A stretch of DNA of 52,376 bases. Origin: Bacteroidales bacterium. GTDB taxonomy: Bacteria > Bacteroidota > Bacteroidia > Bacteroidales > UBA10428. A model generated the notes under the pieces. The model was given only the letters and a program-made list of their open reading frames with translations, did not search any database and was not told the origin of the DNA. Positions 14,550 to 24,549 of this stretch are shown in pieces. The translations under genes were made by a program, and so were the position numbers. Location: NCBI GenBank assembly GCA_016935615.1, contig JAFGQO010000103.1, forward strand, positions 1 to 52,376, written 5' to 3'. How positions within the stretch are numbered: position 1 is the stretch's first letter; each line of letters starts with the position of its first letter.

Positions 14550-17500
14550 CTATTTTGTTGCCTGGGAGAGTTCAGAATAGCTTTTTGGAGATCGATTGAA
14601 TTGTTCCTTGAAACACTGGTTGAAATAGGAATAGTTACTAAATCCTGTTTCCTGCATTACTTCAAAGATATTCAACTGGTTCTGACTAAGAAGTTGTGCA
14701 GCTCTCTTCAGTCGGATAACACGGATAAACTGGTTCCCCGAACAGTCGGTCAGCGCTTTCAGCTTACGGTAGAGCTGTGTGCGGCTCACGTTCATTTCGG
14801 ATGCCAGGATATCGATATCCAGTTCCGGATCATTAATATACTTTTCAATTATGGCAATGGTCTTTTCAAGAAAACACTTGTCAGCATCGGGGAGTATCAC
14901 CTCGGAGGGTTCAACCTGGAATCGTTGGGAGAATTTTTCAATCAGTTTGCGCCGTTGATTTACGAGGTTCTGTATACGCGATTTCAATAATACAGCACTG
15001 AAGGGCTTAATGATAAAGTCATCTGCTCCGATTTTGAAGCTACGGAGCATACTGTCCTGATCGGTTTTTGCCGTGAGAAGAAGTATTGGAATATGCGAGG
15101 TGCAAGGATTATTTTTTAGCTTTTTACACATCTGAATTCCATCCATCACGGGCATCATAATGTCGCTGACAATAATGTCAGGTATATGTTTAACAGCCAT
15201 CGCCAATCCTTTCTTACCATCGACAGCCTTCAATATTTTATAATCCTCGTTCAAAATACCCCCAACGAATTCCAACAGGTCGACATTATCTTCAACAATC
15301 AGCAATGATTTTTCATATTCACCATCGTTTTCATCATGCCTAACATTCTGGTTTATTTCTACAGGATTTTCATCGGTGGTGAAACTGCTTATCGCAGTTT
15401 GTGGCTCTCTCTTACGTGCAGTTCTTGCTGATTGGGATTTATCTTTGCTCAGGTTTTGCATTTGATCAAAGGGTATTTTTACCCTTACCCTGGTCCCTTT
15501 ATCAAGTTGACTTTCAATGTTGATATGTCCCTGCAATAAAGCAACCAGTTCTTTGACCAGTGCCAGTCCTATTCCACTCCCTCCATACGAATCGGTTGCC
15601 TGGTAGAAGGGTTGAAAAACATGCTCTATTTGTTTGGAAGATATCCCTTTGCCAGAATCTTCCACTTCAATGACAAAAGCCGGTTGGGGATGGTTTTCGC
15701 TATATAATGTTACACGAACACGATCGTTTTCGCCACAGAACTTAATGGCATTCGAAATCAGATTATTCAGAATTTTGTCGAGCTTGTCATAATCAGAATT
15801 CAATATCATGGTATTCTTTTCCGATACAAATTTTAGCTCCACATGCTTACGCCTGGCATAGTCTTCAAACAGGGCAACAATTCCGCTCACAAACTTTACC
15901 ATGTCGCCGCGTACGGGTTCTACAACAGCATCTCCGTTATCCAGTTTCCTGATGTCGAGGATCTGGTTCACCAGATGCAGCAATTTCGAAGCATTCTTTT
16001 GAATTATTCGAAGTTGATTTTTCCAGGTTTCTCCATTAATTTTATGTTTTGGCAATTCTTCGGTCAGTCCGGTTATCAAGGTAAGTGGAGTGCGGAATTC
16101 GTGGGATATATTTGTAAAAAACTGCAGTTTCATCTTATCAGCCTTATGAATTTTTGCCGACATGTCTTCAATTTTTTTCTTTTGACTTTCCAACAATATA
16201 TTGGCTTTTTTCTTTCTTCGAAAACTAAGGAAAAGAAAGGCTCCCAGTATGCTCATTAAAATAAATCCTGCAAGAAAGAGATTCCGCGTGAGAACTTGTT
16301 TCTCGATTTCTGCCTCTGCTTTTGCATTTTCTACCTCCTTCTGCCTTCTCAGATTTTCAAATTCAAACAATGTTTCCAGCCGGGCTAAATTTTCGGTTTC
16401 ATTCACAACGAGAATACTATCTTCGAGCAAATCAGATAATTGCTGGTACTTAAAGGCACTTTGGTAATTGTTTTGCTGAGAATAGATCTCACTAAGCTTA
16501 TCGGAAATCTTAATCTGAAGTGAAAGATTTTTTGTTTTTGAAGCATTTTCAAGAGCCTGTAGATAGTTGTTCGTTGCTGCGGGAATATTATTTTTTGCTA
16601 TTTGCCAGTCGCCCAGACTAACGAGTGAAATGGATCTGTGCTGTCGGTCGTCAAGCGAGTCGGCCAGACGAAAACTCTTCAGGTAGAAATTATAAGCAGC
16701 CTTTTTATCCCCCATTTGTGAGTATGTGTTGCCAAGATGGATTAAAATTTCGTGAGCATAAATAGCATTACAGTTCTTACATTTTACGTTGTAGCTCTTT
16801 AAAAACAGAGATAATGCTTTTTCAAAATCCTTGTTTCGAAAATAGATTTCACCCATGTTTTTGTATGCTTTCGACATGGAATACGAATAATCTATCTTGC
16901 TTGAAATTTCCAGACTTTCAGTAAAATACCTGAATGCCAATGAATCATTTTGCATCTCTTTATAGACAATTCCAATTTCGATCAACACTTCGGCCGTTCC
17001 CCATGAAACATTATATTTTCGATAGATTTCAAGGATCTTTTCGTAATACTGCAACGCAACCGTATGATTGTGCTGAATATCTCTCAGGTAGGCTCCTATG
17101 GATGAGTAGGCGTAAGCAATCACTTTCTGGTTATTTGCTTTTTCTGCCACTTCAAGCGCTTGCAGTACATATTCCAGTGATTTTGACTGGTTCTCAAGCA
17201 TACTGTATACTTTGGCAAGATCGAGGTATCTGAAGGTCAGATTGTTTGGGTCATCTGTCGATTGAATGACATCTTCAATTTTAGAAATCATTTCCTTGTA
17301 GAGCTGTTCACGCCGGTCTCCATCAACGGCTTTAAGCATAAGCCAGTAGCTATTGATCATCCAGTCGTCCATATTAGCTTCATGAAAAGCCGCCTGGCTC
17401 TTTTCTGTATGTTCCAGCACCAAATCAGGCTGGTTTTCGTTCAACGCTATTGATGCCAGATTATAATGGCACCAGGCAATTCGATCCGGAAGTTTGTTTT

Positions 17501-17843
17501 CTTCTCCGATTTTTAAAGAGATTTTGTATAGTCTGATAGCAGATGCAAAATCCCTGGTTACCCAATGTGCCAGAGCAGCGGCATCGTATGCTTCGGAAAT
17601 AGTCCGGCTTTCTTCATCCCCTTTTATTAGTGAAAGGGCTTTTGTTCCGTAATAAAAGGTTTTTTCAGGATCGTATGTAGAAATATTCCAGGTAAGGTGG
17701 CAGAGTATTTTTATACTATCCTCTGTAGCAGCAGCTTTCGACAATTCATTTTCCAGGCTGTCGATCATTCTGTTCTCTTTGGCATGGAGAGTAACGACAG
17801 CAAATAATTGCATGATGATCAATAAGGATTCTGTTCGTTTCAT
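14550..17843 (-). CDS. Hybrid TPR-sensor histidine kinase / response regulator / AraC regulator
   Basis: This is a one-protein two-component system of the Bacteroidota hybrid type (1097 residues). A signal segment is followed by tetratricopeptide repeats over about residues 45-475, a coiled coil (480-518) and one membrane helix (about 521-541). The kinase core has phospho-acceptor H581 in NISHEFRTP, the N-box near N698, and the G-boxes DSGKGIS and GGSGIGL. A receiver domain has E851/D852 and phospho-acceptor D894 (VSDIMMP), and an AraC-type helix-turn-helix covers the last ~100 residues. The TPR sensor differs from the beta-propeller sensors of most polysaccharide-utilisation regulators, so the input is probably not a simple oligosaccharide. 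The likely target is its own neighbourhood (ankyrin/MBL gene), by inference. Confidence 0.92.
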   Translation of the reverse strand: MKRTESLLIIMQLFAVVTLHAKENRMIDSLENELSKAAATEDSIKILCHLTWNISTYDPEKTFYYGTKALSLIKGDEESRTISEAYDAAALAHWVTRDFASAIRLYKISLKIGEENKLPDRIAWCHYNLASIALNENQPDLVLEHTEKSQAAFHEANMDDWMINSYWLMLKAVDGDRREQLYKEMISKIEDVIQSTDDPNNLTFRYLDLAKVYSMLENQSKSLEYVLQALEVAEKANNQKVIAYAYSSIGAYLRDIQHNHTVALQYYEKILEIYRKYNVSWGTAEVLIEIGIVYKEMQNDSLAFRYFTESLEISSKIDYSYSMSKAYKNMGEIYFRNKDFEKALSLFLKSYNVKCKNCNAIYAHEILIHLGNTYSQMGDKKAAYNFYLKSFRLADSLDDRQHRSISLVSLGDWQIAKNNIPAATNNYLQALENASKTKNLSLQIKISDKLSEIYSQQNNYQSAFKYQQLSDLLEDSILVVNETENLARLETLFEFENLRRQKEVENAKAEAEIEKQVLTRNLFLAGFILMSILGAFLFLSFRRKKKANILLESQKKKIEDMSAKIHKADKMKLQFFTNISHEFRTPLTLITGLTEELPKHKINGETWKNQLRIIQKNASKLLHLVNQILDIRKLDNGDAVVEPVRGDMVKFVSGIVALFEDYARRKHVELKFVSEKNTMILNSDYDKLDKILNNLISNAIKFCGENDRVRVTLYSENHPQPAFVIEVEDSGKGISSKQIEHVFQPFYQATDSYGGSGIGLALVKELVALLQGHINIESQLDKGTRVRVKIPFDQMQNLSKDKSQSARTARKREPQTAISSFTTDENPVEINQNVRHDENDGEYEKSLLIVEDNVDLLEFVGGILNEDYKILKAVDGKKGLAMAVKHIPDIIVSDIMMPVMDGIQMCKKLKNNPCTSHIPILLLTAKTDQDSMLRSFKIGADDFIIKPFSAVLLKSRIQNLVNQRRKLIEKFSQRFQVEPSEVILPDADKCFLEKTIAIIEKYINDPELDIDILASEMNVSRTQLYRKLKALTDCSGNQFIRVIRLKRAAQLLSQNQLNIFEVMQETGFSNYSYFNQCFKEQFNRSPKSYSELSQATK

Positions 17844-18388
17844 ACTATGTTCATCCCATTTTTCATCAGTTGAGAATCAAACTTACATGCTCTTTCTGTT
17901 CACAAGATATGAATTTTCGGGGAAATGAACCGGACGAAACAATTCAAAAAACATCACAATCAGACCAGGGTCGAAGAAAACATGAACCAACTGGGCGACC
18001 GGTTTCCGGTATCAAAGAGAATTCCATGAAAGATAATAGCGCGATAATTCCTTTTCATACAATAGAATCAATGATTTTTCGGGATAATACATAAATGATG
18101 TATTCACGGGCCACAGCCAGGCGTATATTATTGGCTTACTTGCCGGCTGGTTAACCGACTGCGGCTGGTAAATTCCCGCTGGCGCGGAGTGTATTCCGGG
18201 CCTTTGCTTTAAAACTATTGTACGGCCGGTATACTGAATGTACAAATTACAATTGATCACCTGGGTACTAGATCCACACAAAAGCTTGTCTGTTGCAATT
18301 GTATGAGCAATGAATACGTCCGGATTAGCTTCGCTGAGTTCCCTCCGGTCGGTTGCAAATCCGCGCGAGCCTTTGGGCAATACCACGC
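17844..18388. other. Gap with unassigned GC-richer segment
   Basis: About 545 bp without a gene I can support. A minus-strand frame (18012-18428) exists but overlaps the small cysteine-rich gene and has no family features. The part 18096-18380 is GC-richer than its surroundings and contains repeated GGCTGG units (18145-18170); it may be a decayed repeat or an untranslated RNA. Confidence 0.4.
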
Positions 18389-18571
18389 TCATTCTTCCCG
18401 CATACAGAACCCTGCACCACAACCACAACCAAATTTGATACCGGAGTCATCTTCTTTCCTGCAACTACCCTCTGCTTGTTTTGACGGGTTGTTAAAAAGC
18501 AGCTTCAGGCCCAATCCAGGCAAGGCAATGGTGAGGATTATCAATGCAATCAAAAATACTTTAAAGATCAT
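18389..18571 (-). CDS. Small single-span membrane protein with CGC cluster
   Basis: This gene of 60 codons has one N-terminal membrane helix (residues 3-25) and a short hydrophilic tail with cysteines C37, C49, C51 and C56 (GCGCGAGFC). The cysteine spacing looks metal-binding or redox-active. It lies 42 bp downstream of another small membrane protein of the same build, and the two probably form an operon. Such pairs are annotated only as membrane or secreted protein in Bacteroidota. No function can be assigned. Confidence 0.6.
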   Translation of the reverse strand: MIFKVFLIALIILTIALPGLGLKLLFNNPSKQAEGSCRKEDDSGIKFGCGCGAGFCMREE

Positions 18572-18613
18572 ACAAAATGCTTTGCTTGTATAACAGGTTA
18601 TACGCCGAAAAGT

Positions 18614-18859
18614 TTAGGTAAGGCGGCTAAGGTCTATTTTTAATTTTCCCGGATTGAGTCTTGGTGTCCGGTTTTTCCTGGATTTTTTCCAGCTTTTCAT
18701 CTCTTCACATTTAGCGCAATAAATACCCAGTTCACGCATCTTCTTATTTTTCCCGATCTCAGTTTCAGGAAATTTCCCGTTCCTGCGAAAAAAGATGCTG
18801 ACTCCCAGGGCAAGGAAAGAAACAGCAATAAGTACAACAGCGATAAGAAAGATTTTCAT
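18614..18859 (-). CDS. Small single-span membrane protein with CxxC motif
   Basis: The gene has 81 codons: an N-terminal membrane helix (residues 2-24), then NGKFPETEIGKNKKMRELG and a CxxC pair (C48, C51), followed by a basic tail. The segment KFPETxxGxNKxMRxxGI is one I recognise as recurrent in small Bacteroidota membrane proteins of unknown function. It is the first gene of the two-gene minus-strand unit and is divergent from the E1 gene. A thiol or metal role is inferred from the cysteines in both partners. Confidence 0.7.
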   Translation of the reverse strand: MKIFLIAVVLIAVSFLALGVSIFFRRNGKFPETEIGKNKKMRELGIYCAKCEEMKSWKKSRKNRTPRLNPGKLKIDLSRLT

Positions 18860-18954
18860 ATTCTGTGTATAAATCCCTCAAAATTAGCAAATCGGCTGTA
18901 AAAAACGCGAATCTTTTTGTATTAAAACCAATCGGGATTTAATCTGTTACTATC

Positions 18955-18986
18955 ATTGCACATCTGGTGCCGGTGTCCTATTTTTG
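18955..18986 (+). promoter_or_regulatory. Promoter of the E1 gene, Bacteroidota type
   Basis: The -33 element ATTG (18955-18958) is followed after 20 bp by a perfect -7 element TATTTTTG (18979-18986, TAnnTTTG). Transcription would start near 18993. This rules out the in-frame TTG at 18984 as start codon, because it lies inside the promoter, and supports the ATG at 19008. Confidence 0.6.
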
Positions 18987-19007
18987 AATAAAATTGAAAG
19001 AAATCCA

Positions 19008-21440
19008 ATGCCTGTTGCTGAAAAGACATTCACTCAATTATCATTTCAGGAGTTTAAAAAGGAAGTATTAAGCGACTATCTGATGGCAAACCGGAGCAGG
19101 AATCTTAGTATTGCCGGTCGTAAGGAAGTACTTGCAGGGAAAGCCAAGTTTGGTATTTTCGGGGATGGAAAGGAAGTTGCCCAGATTGCCATGGCCAAAA
19201 CATTTCGGAATGGTGACTGGCGTTCAGGGTATTATCGTGACCAGACCTTTATGCTGGCCACAGGCATGTTAACGCTGCAGGAATTTTTTGCGCAGCTTTA
19301 TGGTGTTACGGACACACGGTATAATCCGTCGAACGGAGGAAGATCATTCAACAATCATTATGCAACACGAAATATTGATAAGGAGGGGGAATGGCTGAAC
19401 CTTATGAATCAACCCAACTCGGCAGCTGACATATCCCCTACTGCCGGACAAATGCCACGTATGCTTGGTCTTGGTCTGGCATCCAAATTATTTCGTGCAA
19501 ACAAAAATCTTCATCAGCAGGTGAAACTCACGAACAAAGGTAACGAAGTGGTTTTCGGAACCATTGGTGACAGCAGTACATCCGAAGGCCATTTTTTTGA
19601 AGTGATGAATGCTGCTGCTGTAAAGCAAATTCCTCTGGCAGTGGCTGTGTGGGATGACGGATTCGGAATTTCGGTAGAAAAAAAGTATCAGACACTGAAA
19701 TCTTCAATCTCTGAAGCACTCAAAGGCTTTGAAAAAAAGAACGGCACCAACGGAATATTGATATACCAGGGGAAAGGATGGGATTATGCCGGTTTATGCA
19801 AGCTTTTTGAAGAAGGTATAAAACAATGCCGGGAAGAACATATCCCCGTATTGTTTCATATAGATGAAATTACACAGCCCCTGGGGCATTCCACCTCAGG
19901 TTCTCATGAGCGGTACAAATCGGGAGAGCGGTTGAAATGGGAGAAGGAATACGATTGCATCTCAAGAATGAAAGAATGGATACTGAAGCACAGCATTGCT
20001 GCCAGGCAAGAGCTTGAATCCATAGAAAACCGGGCTTTTCAGGATGTGAAAATCGCAAGACAAAAAGGATGGAAACTATACCAGGATCCGATACTGAAGG
20101 AAAGACACGATCTGTTAAAGATCATAGAAGATAAGAAATGCCAGTGTAAGAGAGAGAAAATGGATAAGATGGATATTATTACAAAGAACCTTCGGAATCT
20201 GGAAGCACCCATAAGAAAGGACAATATCAGCAGCGCAAAAAGGATTCTGCGGTATATTTGTAAGGATTGTTCGCAACGTGCATCTCTGAAAGAACAACTT
20301 TCTGCATGGTTTGATTTGCGTTTTGTGGATAAATACGAGCAATACAATGCTTTTCTTCATGTCGAAAACAAACACTCGGCATTGCATGTCAAAGAAATAA
20401 AACCTGTATTTCCGGAAAAATCGCATGAAGTGCCGGGCAGAGAGATCATCAGGGCAAATTTTGATAAGCTCTTCAGCAAATATCCTCTCCTGGTAGCTTT
20501 CGGAGAGGATGTCGGGAAAATAGGCGGTGTAAACCAAACCTATGCAGGACTGCAGGAAAAATACGGAGAACACAGGATTTTTGATACCGGGATACGCGAA
20601 ACTTCCATCATTGGCAAAGGCATAGGTTTGGCACTGCGAGGTTTCAGACCCATAGCCGAAATACAATACTTCGATTATTTGTTGTATGCATTGCAGACTA
20701 TCAGCGATGATCTGGCAACCACCCACTGGCGCACTGCAGGAGGACAAATAGTGCCGCTTATCATAAGTACCAGGGGACACAGATTTGAGGGCATCTGGCA
20801 TGCAGGCTCACCATTGAGCATGATCATCAATTCCATACGCGGGGTATTTGTTTGTACACCAAGAAATATGACCCAGGCGGCGGGTTTTTATAATACACTC
20901 CTCAAAGGACATGACCCCGGTCTTGTTATTGAACCATTAATTGCTTACAGGTTAAAAGAATATATGCCTGAGAATATCGGTGAGTATTGTGTGCCGCTGG
21001 GAACTCCTGAAATACTCACAGAAGGAACTGACATTACAGTGGTTACATATGGATCCTGTGTCCGGATAGCCCTCGATGCGATAAAGCAATTGAAAGAGTT
21101 TGATATAAGCGCAGAACTGATAGATGTTCAGACATTGTTGCCATTTGACATCAATGAGACCATTGTGGAATCTGTGAAAAAAACAAACAGGATCTTATTT
21201 TTTGATGAGGATGTTCCGGGAGGGGCCACTGGCTTTATGATGCAAAAAGTACTTGAAGAGCAAAAGGCATACCGTTATCTTGATGCGGAACCAAAAACAT
21301 TGACAGCTATGGATCACAGGCCTGCCTATGCAAGAGATGGCGATTATTTTTCCAATCCGAATGCCGAAAATGTATTTGACACCGTGTATGAATTGATGCA
21401 TGAAGTGAATCCGAAGAAATATCCTTCCTTATACAAATAG
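19008..21440 (+). CDS. Fused alpha-beta 2-oxoacid dehydrogenase E1 component
   Basis: This is a thiamine-diphosphate-dependent E1 enzyme with both subunits in one chain (810 residues from the ATG at 19008). It decarboxylates a 2-oxoacid, pyruvate or branched-chain, and passes the acyl group to lipoyl-E2. The alpha half (1-about 460) has the cofactor motif GTIGDSSTSEG...NAAAV...VWDDGFG. The beta half (about 475-810) begins with REIIRANFDKLF and shows GEDVGKIGGVNQTY and the C-terminal transketolase domain TYGSCV...DVQTLLPFD. The insert around 380-450 is charged and cysteine-containing. No E2 or E3 gene is adjacent, so the partners are elsewhere. It is convergent with the receiver/PPDK gene (31-bp gap). 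Confidence 0.9.
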   Translation: MPVAEKTFTQLSFQEFKKEVLSDYLMANRSRNLSIAGRKEVLAGKAKFGIFGDGKEVAQIAMAKTFRNGDWRSGYYRDQTFMLATGMLTLQEFFAQLYGVTDTRYNPSNGGRSFNNHYATRNIDKEGEWLNLMNQPNSAADISPTAGQMPRMLGLGLASKLFRANKNLHQQVKLTNKGNEVVFGTIGDSSTSEGHFFEVMNAAAVKQIPLAVAVWDDGFGISVEKKYQTLKSSISEALKGFEKKNGTNGILIYQGKGWDYAGLCKLFEEGIKQCREEHIPVLFHIDEITQPLGHSTSGSHERYKSGERLKWEKEYDCISRMKEWILKHSIAARQELESIENRAFQDVKIARQKGWKLYQDPILKERHDLLKIIEDKKCQCKREKMDKMDIITKNLRNLEAPIRKDNISSAKRILRYICKDCSQRASLKEQLSAWFDLRFVDKYEQYNAFLHVENKHSALHVKEIKPVFPEKSHEVPGREIIRANFDKLFSKYPLLVAFGEDVGKIGGVNQTYAGLQEKYGEHRIFDTGIRETSIIGKGIGLALRGFRPIAEIQYFDYLLYALQTISDDLATTHWRTAGGQIVPLIISTRGHRFEGIWHAGSPLSMIINSIRGVFVCTPRNMTQAAGFYNTLLKGHDPGLVIEPLIAYRLKEYMPENIGEYCVPLGTPEILTEGTDITVVTYGSCVRIALDAIKQLKEFDISAELIDVQTLLPFDINETIVESVKKTNRILFFDEDVPGGATGFMMQKVLEEQKAYRYLDAEPKTLTAMDHRPAYARDGDYFSNPNAENVFDTVYELMHEVNPKKYPSLYK

Positions 21441-21471
21441 ATGAACCTGAAATGGTTCTTACCGCGACAGA

Positions 21472-24468
21472 TCAGGGTTTGCATACAATAGCCTTCGTAC
21501 TTCTTCCGTCAATTTCAATTTGCAGGGCTTTGTTGAATCGTATATGTCTCAGGTATTTACTCTCGTTTTCGGAGAAAAGGGAATTGAGGTATTCAAGGTC
21601 GATTTTCCCATCGCCAATTTGAGTGTTTATGGTCAGATAGCCCACACCAAATGTGGTAAGGTTATGGAAAAAATGGGTTCCCTGGCTGGGATCAACTTTG
21701 TATTTTTCCAAACCCAATTCAACAATAATGCGTGCTGAGGATATTTGCGCCCATTTTACCGGAATTCCCAGCCACGGATCACTTGAACCCCATCTGCCTG
21801 GACCGATCAGTACATAGTTCCTGTTTTTTTCTGCCAGAGTTTTATTAATTTTTTCAAGCTCAGAAGCGATTTTCGCATTGTCAGCCTTATTGAACGAATC
21901 CAACTTTACATAGACAATATCCTTTATATTTTCCATGCGGCCGTTGCCCATTGCTCTTTCTGATGAAATGATGATTTGATCTTCAGGAATTTCAGATAGT
22001 TTTTTAATCAGGATTGTTTCATGAGATACTATGGGTCTTACCTGTAAATAATAAAAATCTTTTGGTTCGTTTTGCGGAGTATCCAGGTTGGCAGCAAATT
22101 CAATTTCAACAGGATGATTTAATGCGTGGCTGCTGATTTGAAGCAAGTCATTAACAATGTCGGTAAGAGGAAATTTGTTATGATTTAATATGTTTGAAAA
22201 AGTAATCAATTTTTTCCCTGAAGCAACAAGTCCGTCAACAATACTATTGTTCACATGATCGTAAGTGGAAGCTGCATATTGGAATGACGGATTATTTTCC
22301 GCTTCTTTCACAGGGATCTTCAGAAGATTTATTTTATCATCAACAGCAGCTTTAAAATGCTGCGGGTCCATATCTATTGCGAAAAAATACTTCTGACTGT
22401 CTTTCATGGCTTGCTCAGGCGTTGACAACTGGAGTATCTTTTTTGGATATTTCGGTGAAAAACGCAGAGATGTTCCACCTTCCACGATCAGTCTTCCAAG
22501 TCCATAAGCAAGATTCAGGATGGCATCATCCGATGTTTCTTTGCCAACGGGATAGTAATTTATTGACCGGGCGACACCGGAGAGTGTCGGATAGAAATGG
22601 CCATGATAATTTTTACCGCAAACTGATTGAAGGATGATACCCATCTTTTCCTCATCAATCAGGTTAGATGTTGCTGTGATATAATCTTTACTGGCTTTAT
22701 AAAATACCGATGCATAAACACCTTTAACAGCCTGTTCAAGCATGCCGACAGCCGTCTTTGGATTTTTGTGCGGAGGCACCATAAATGTGTTGTAAATTCC
22801 GGCAAAAGGCTGGTATAATGAATCTTCAAGTTTGCTGGATGAACGTACCGCTACCGGATTGGTTGCTATTGAAGCAATAGCCATGAAATCATTTTTGATC
22901 TTTTCGGGAAATTCAGCTTTAATAAAATGTTCCAGTATTTCCGAATCGTCCGATGCAGATAATCCGATCGAGTAGAGGTCGTTTCTCTGCATAAAATTAT
23001 CAAATATCTCTGTGGTAAGGACAACACTTGGTGGAACGGATATATTCACTCCAGGGTATTTTGCACTCAGATTTTCTGTTTTTAATACGGAGTTCATGAA
23101 AGCAAGCCCCCTGGCTTTGCCTCCCAGGCTTCCCTGTCCGATCCTTGAAAAGAAAAGGTATTCATCAAATTTGCTTCTGTCAAATTCGGCAATAATGCCA
23201 CGGGCTTTGCTGAATCTGAAATTTGTGATACTCTCATAGATGTATCTGCGAACACCATCGGGGCCTTTAAAATCGTCAAATTGAGCTTCTTTAAACCGCT
23301 TTGCAATTGAAAACAAGGCACGCGCATTCAGCCATTTTGAAAAATCATCTCTCCTGGTATGGTATTCAATTATTTCATCAGGAATATCAAGGATGAGTTC
23401 CTGAAGAGATTTCAGATCATAGGCGATATAACTTTCTTTACCTGTTTTCGGGTCAATAAATACAAATTCTCCGAAGCCAAAATTTTTGAGCACAAAATCC
23501 CGCAATTCATTGGATATATTTTTCGAATGCTTATACAAAAACCCGACATTCAATTTTTCAGCAACAGCTTGATTTGAAACGTCAGATGACTGCAACAAAA
23601 AAGGAATATTTATGTCATCGTTCTTTACAAATCTGCAAAACTTCAGTCCGGCACGTGTTTTTGTGTCTCTTTTATTCGGAGCAACTTTATAACTCACATC
23701 TGAAATAATACCAAGAATATGTCCTCTGAATTTTTCATATGTTGAAACTGCTTCCCTGTAATTCTTTGCGAGCAATATTTTAGGTCTTCCTCTTCGTCTG
23801 AGCATTTGTTGGTGTTCGTTCAGTGCCTCTTTAACAAACTCTTTTGATTGCTCCAGTATAATGCGGTACAGATTGGGAAGATAGGATGATATGAAACGAA
23901 TTGAATCTTCAACAAGCAGGATAGACTGCACTCCTATTTTAAGGATATCATTTTCAGCATTCATTGAGTCTTCAATAAGTTTGATGATAGCGAGGAATAT
24001 ATCAGGATTACCCAGCCAGCAGAACACATAGTCAATGGCAGAAAGGTCCTCTCTTTCCAGTCGTACAGATACTTCTCTCGAGAAATGTGTCAGCACAACA
24101 ATAGGAATGTAGGAATATTTACTTTTCAGCTGTTTTGCCAACTGGAAAGCATCAGTATCTCCAATACTCAGCATTTCAATGATAAGGTCAATATCATCGT
24201 TTTTCAATATACCGGCTGCTTTTTTTGCCGAATTGGCATGTATAAAAACAGGAGGATACCTGAGGTTCAGCGATACATATTCATTAAATATATGCTCATC
24301 GATGCGCCCGTCTTCTTCAAGCATATAGAAGTCATACTGACTGCAAATTACCAGCACTTTCCTGATTCGTCTCTGCATCAGCAGATTGAACGAAGTATCC
24401 GGGAGGTTTATAAAATTTGTACTCTTATTATTGTTGCGATTTTTGGACATTACTGTATCGATATACAT
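21472..24468 (-). CDS. Double-receiver protein fused to PPDK-type ATP-grasp domain
   Basis: This 998-residue protein of unknown role has three readable parts. Residues 35-167 are a degenerate receiver-like domain: glutamate replaces the phospho-acceptor in LIIEM. Residues 180-330 form a second receiver with an apparently intact pocket: E187/D188 (LLVEDS), D257 (IISDVS) and K313 (FLYKHS). From about 440 to 800 it is a PPDK_N/PEP-synthase ATP-grasp domain with GSLGGKARGLA and VAVRSSSKLEDS, ending at YYLQVRPIV. The swivelling phosphohistidine domain and the PEP/pyruvate barrel of PPDK and PEP synthase are absent. Instead there is a C-terminal 170-residue region with the distinctive NYVLIGPGRWGSSDPWLG. 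It lies 81 bp behind korB on the same strand. A regulatory kinase or phosphotransferase role toward 2-oxoacid metabolism is inference only. Confidence 0.8.
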   Translation of the reverse strand: MYIDTVMSKNRNNNKSTNFINLPDTSFNLLMQRRIRKVLVICSQYDFYMLEEDGRIDEHIFNEYVSLNLRYPPVFIHANSAKKAAGILKNDDIDLIIEMLSIGDTDAFQLAKQLKSKYSYIPIVVLTHFSREVSVRLEREDLSAIDYVFCWLGNPDIFLAIIKLIEDSMNAENDILKIGVQSILLVEDSIRFISSYLPNLYRIILEQSKEFVKEALNEHQQMLRRRGRPKILLAKNYREAVSTYEKFRGHILGIISDVSYKVAPNKRDTKTRAGLKFCRFVKNDDINIPFLLQSSDVSNQAVAEKLNVGFLYKHSKNISNELRDFVLKNFGFGEFVFIDPKTGKESYIAYDLKSLQELILDIPDEIIEYHTRRDDFSKWLNARALFSIAKRFKEAQFDDFKGPDGVRRYIYESITNFRFSKARGIIAEFDRSKFDEYLFFSRIGQGSLGGKARGLAFMNSVLKTENLSAKYPGVNISVPPSVVLTTEIFDNFMQRNDLYSIGLSASDDSEILEHFIKAEFPEKIKNDFMAIASIATNPVAVRSSSKLEDSLYQPFAGIYNTFMVPPHKNPKTAVGMLEQAVKGVYASVFYKASKDYITATSNLIDEEKMGIILQSVCGKNYHGHFYPTLSGVARSINYYPVGKETSDDAILNLAYGLGRLIVEGGTSLRFSPKYPKKILQLSTPEQAMKDSQKYFFAIDMDPQHFKAAVDDKINLLKIPVKEAENNPSFQYAASTYDHVNNSIVDGLVASGKKLITFSNILNHNKFPLTDIVNDLLQISSHALNHPVEIEFAANLDTPQNEPKDFYYLQVRPIVSHETILIKKLSEIPEDQIIISSERAMGNGRMENIKDIVYVKLDSFNKADNAKIASELEKINKTLAEKNRNYVLIGPGRWGSSDPWLGIPVKWAQISSARIIVELGLEKYKVDPSQGTHFFHNLTTFGVGYLTINTQIGDGKIDLEYLNSLFSENESKYLRHIRFNKALQIEIDGRSTKAIVCKP

Positions 24469-24549
24469 ACACTAATACCTGAATAATAAGGAATATACCA
24501 ATCTTTTGTGAAATAATTCCGATGAATACAGTAAATTTTATCCGGGATA

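Noticed and set aside
18012-18428. Minus-strand open frame of 138 codons
   Set aside because: It overlaps the small cysteine-rich gene, shows no domain or signal features, and has the mixed composition of non-coding sequence.
19008-21440. Loss of the second cofactor-binding asparagine in the E1 protein (WDD instead of NN) as a sign of inactivity
   Set aside because: As I remember them, fused Bacteroidota E1 proteins commonly have this GDxSTSEG...VWDDG form, so it is a family trait and not a defect.
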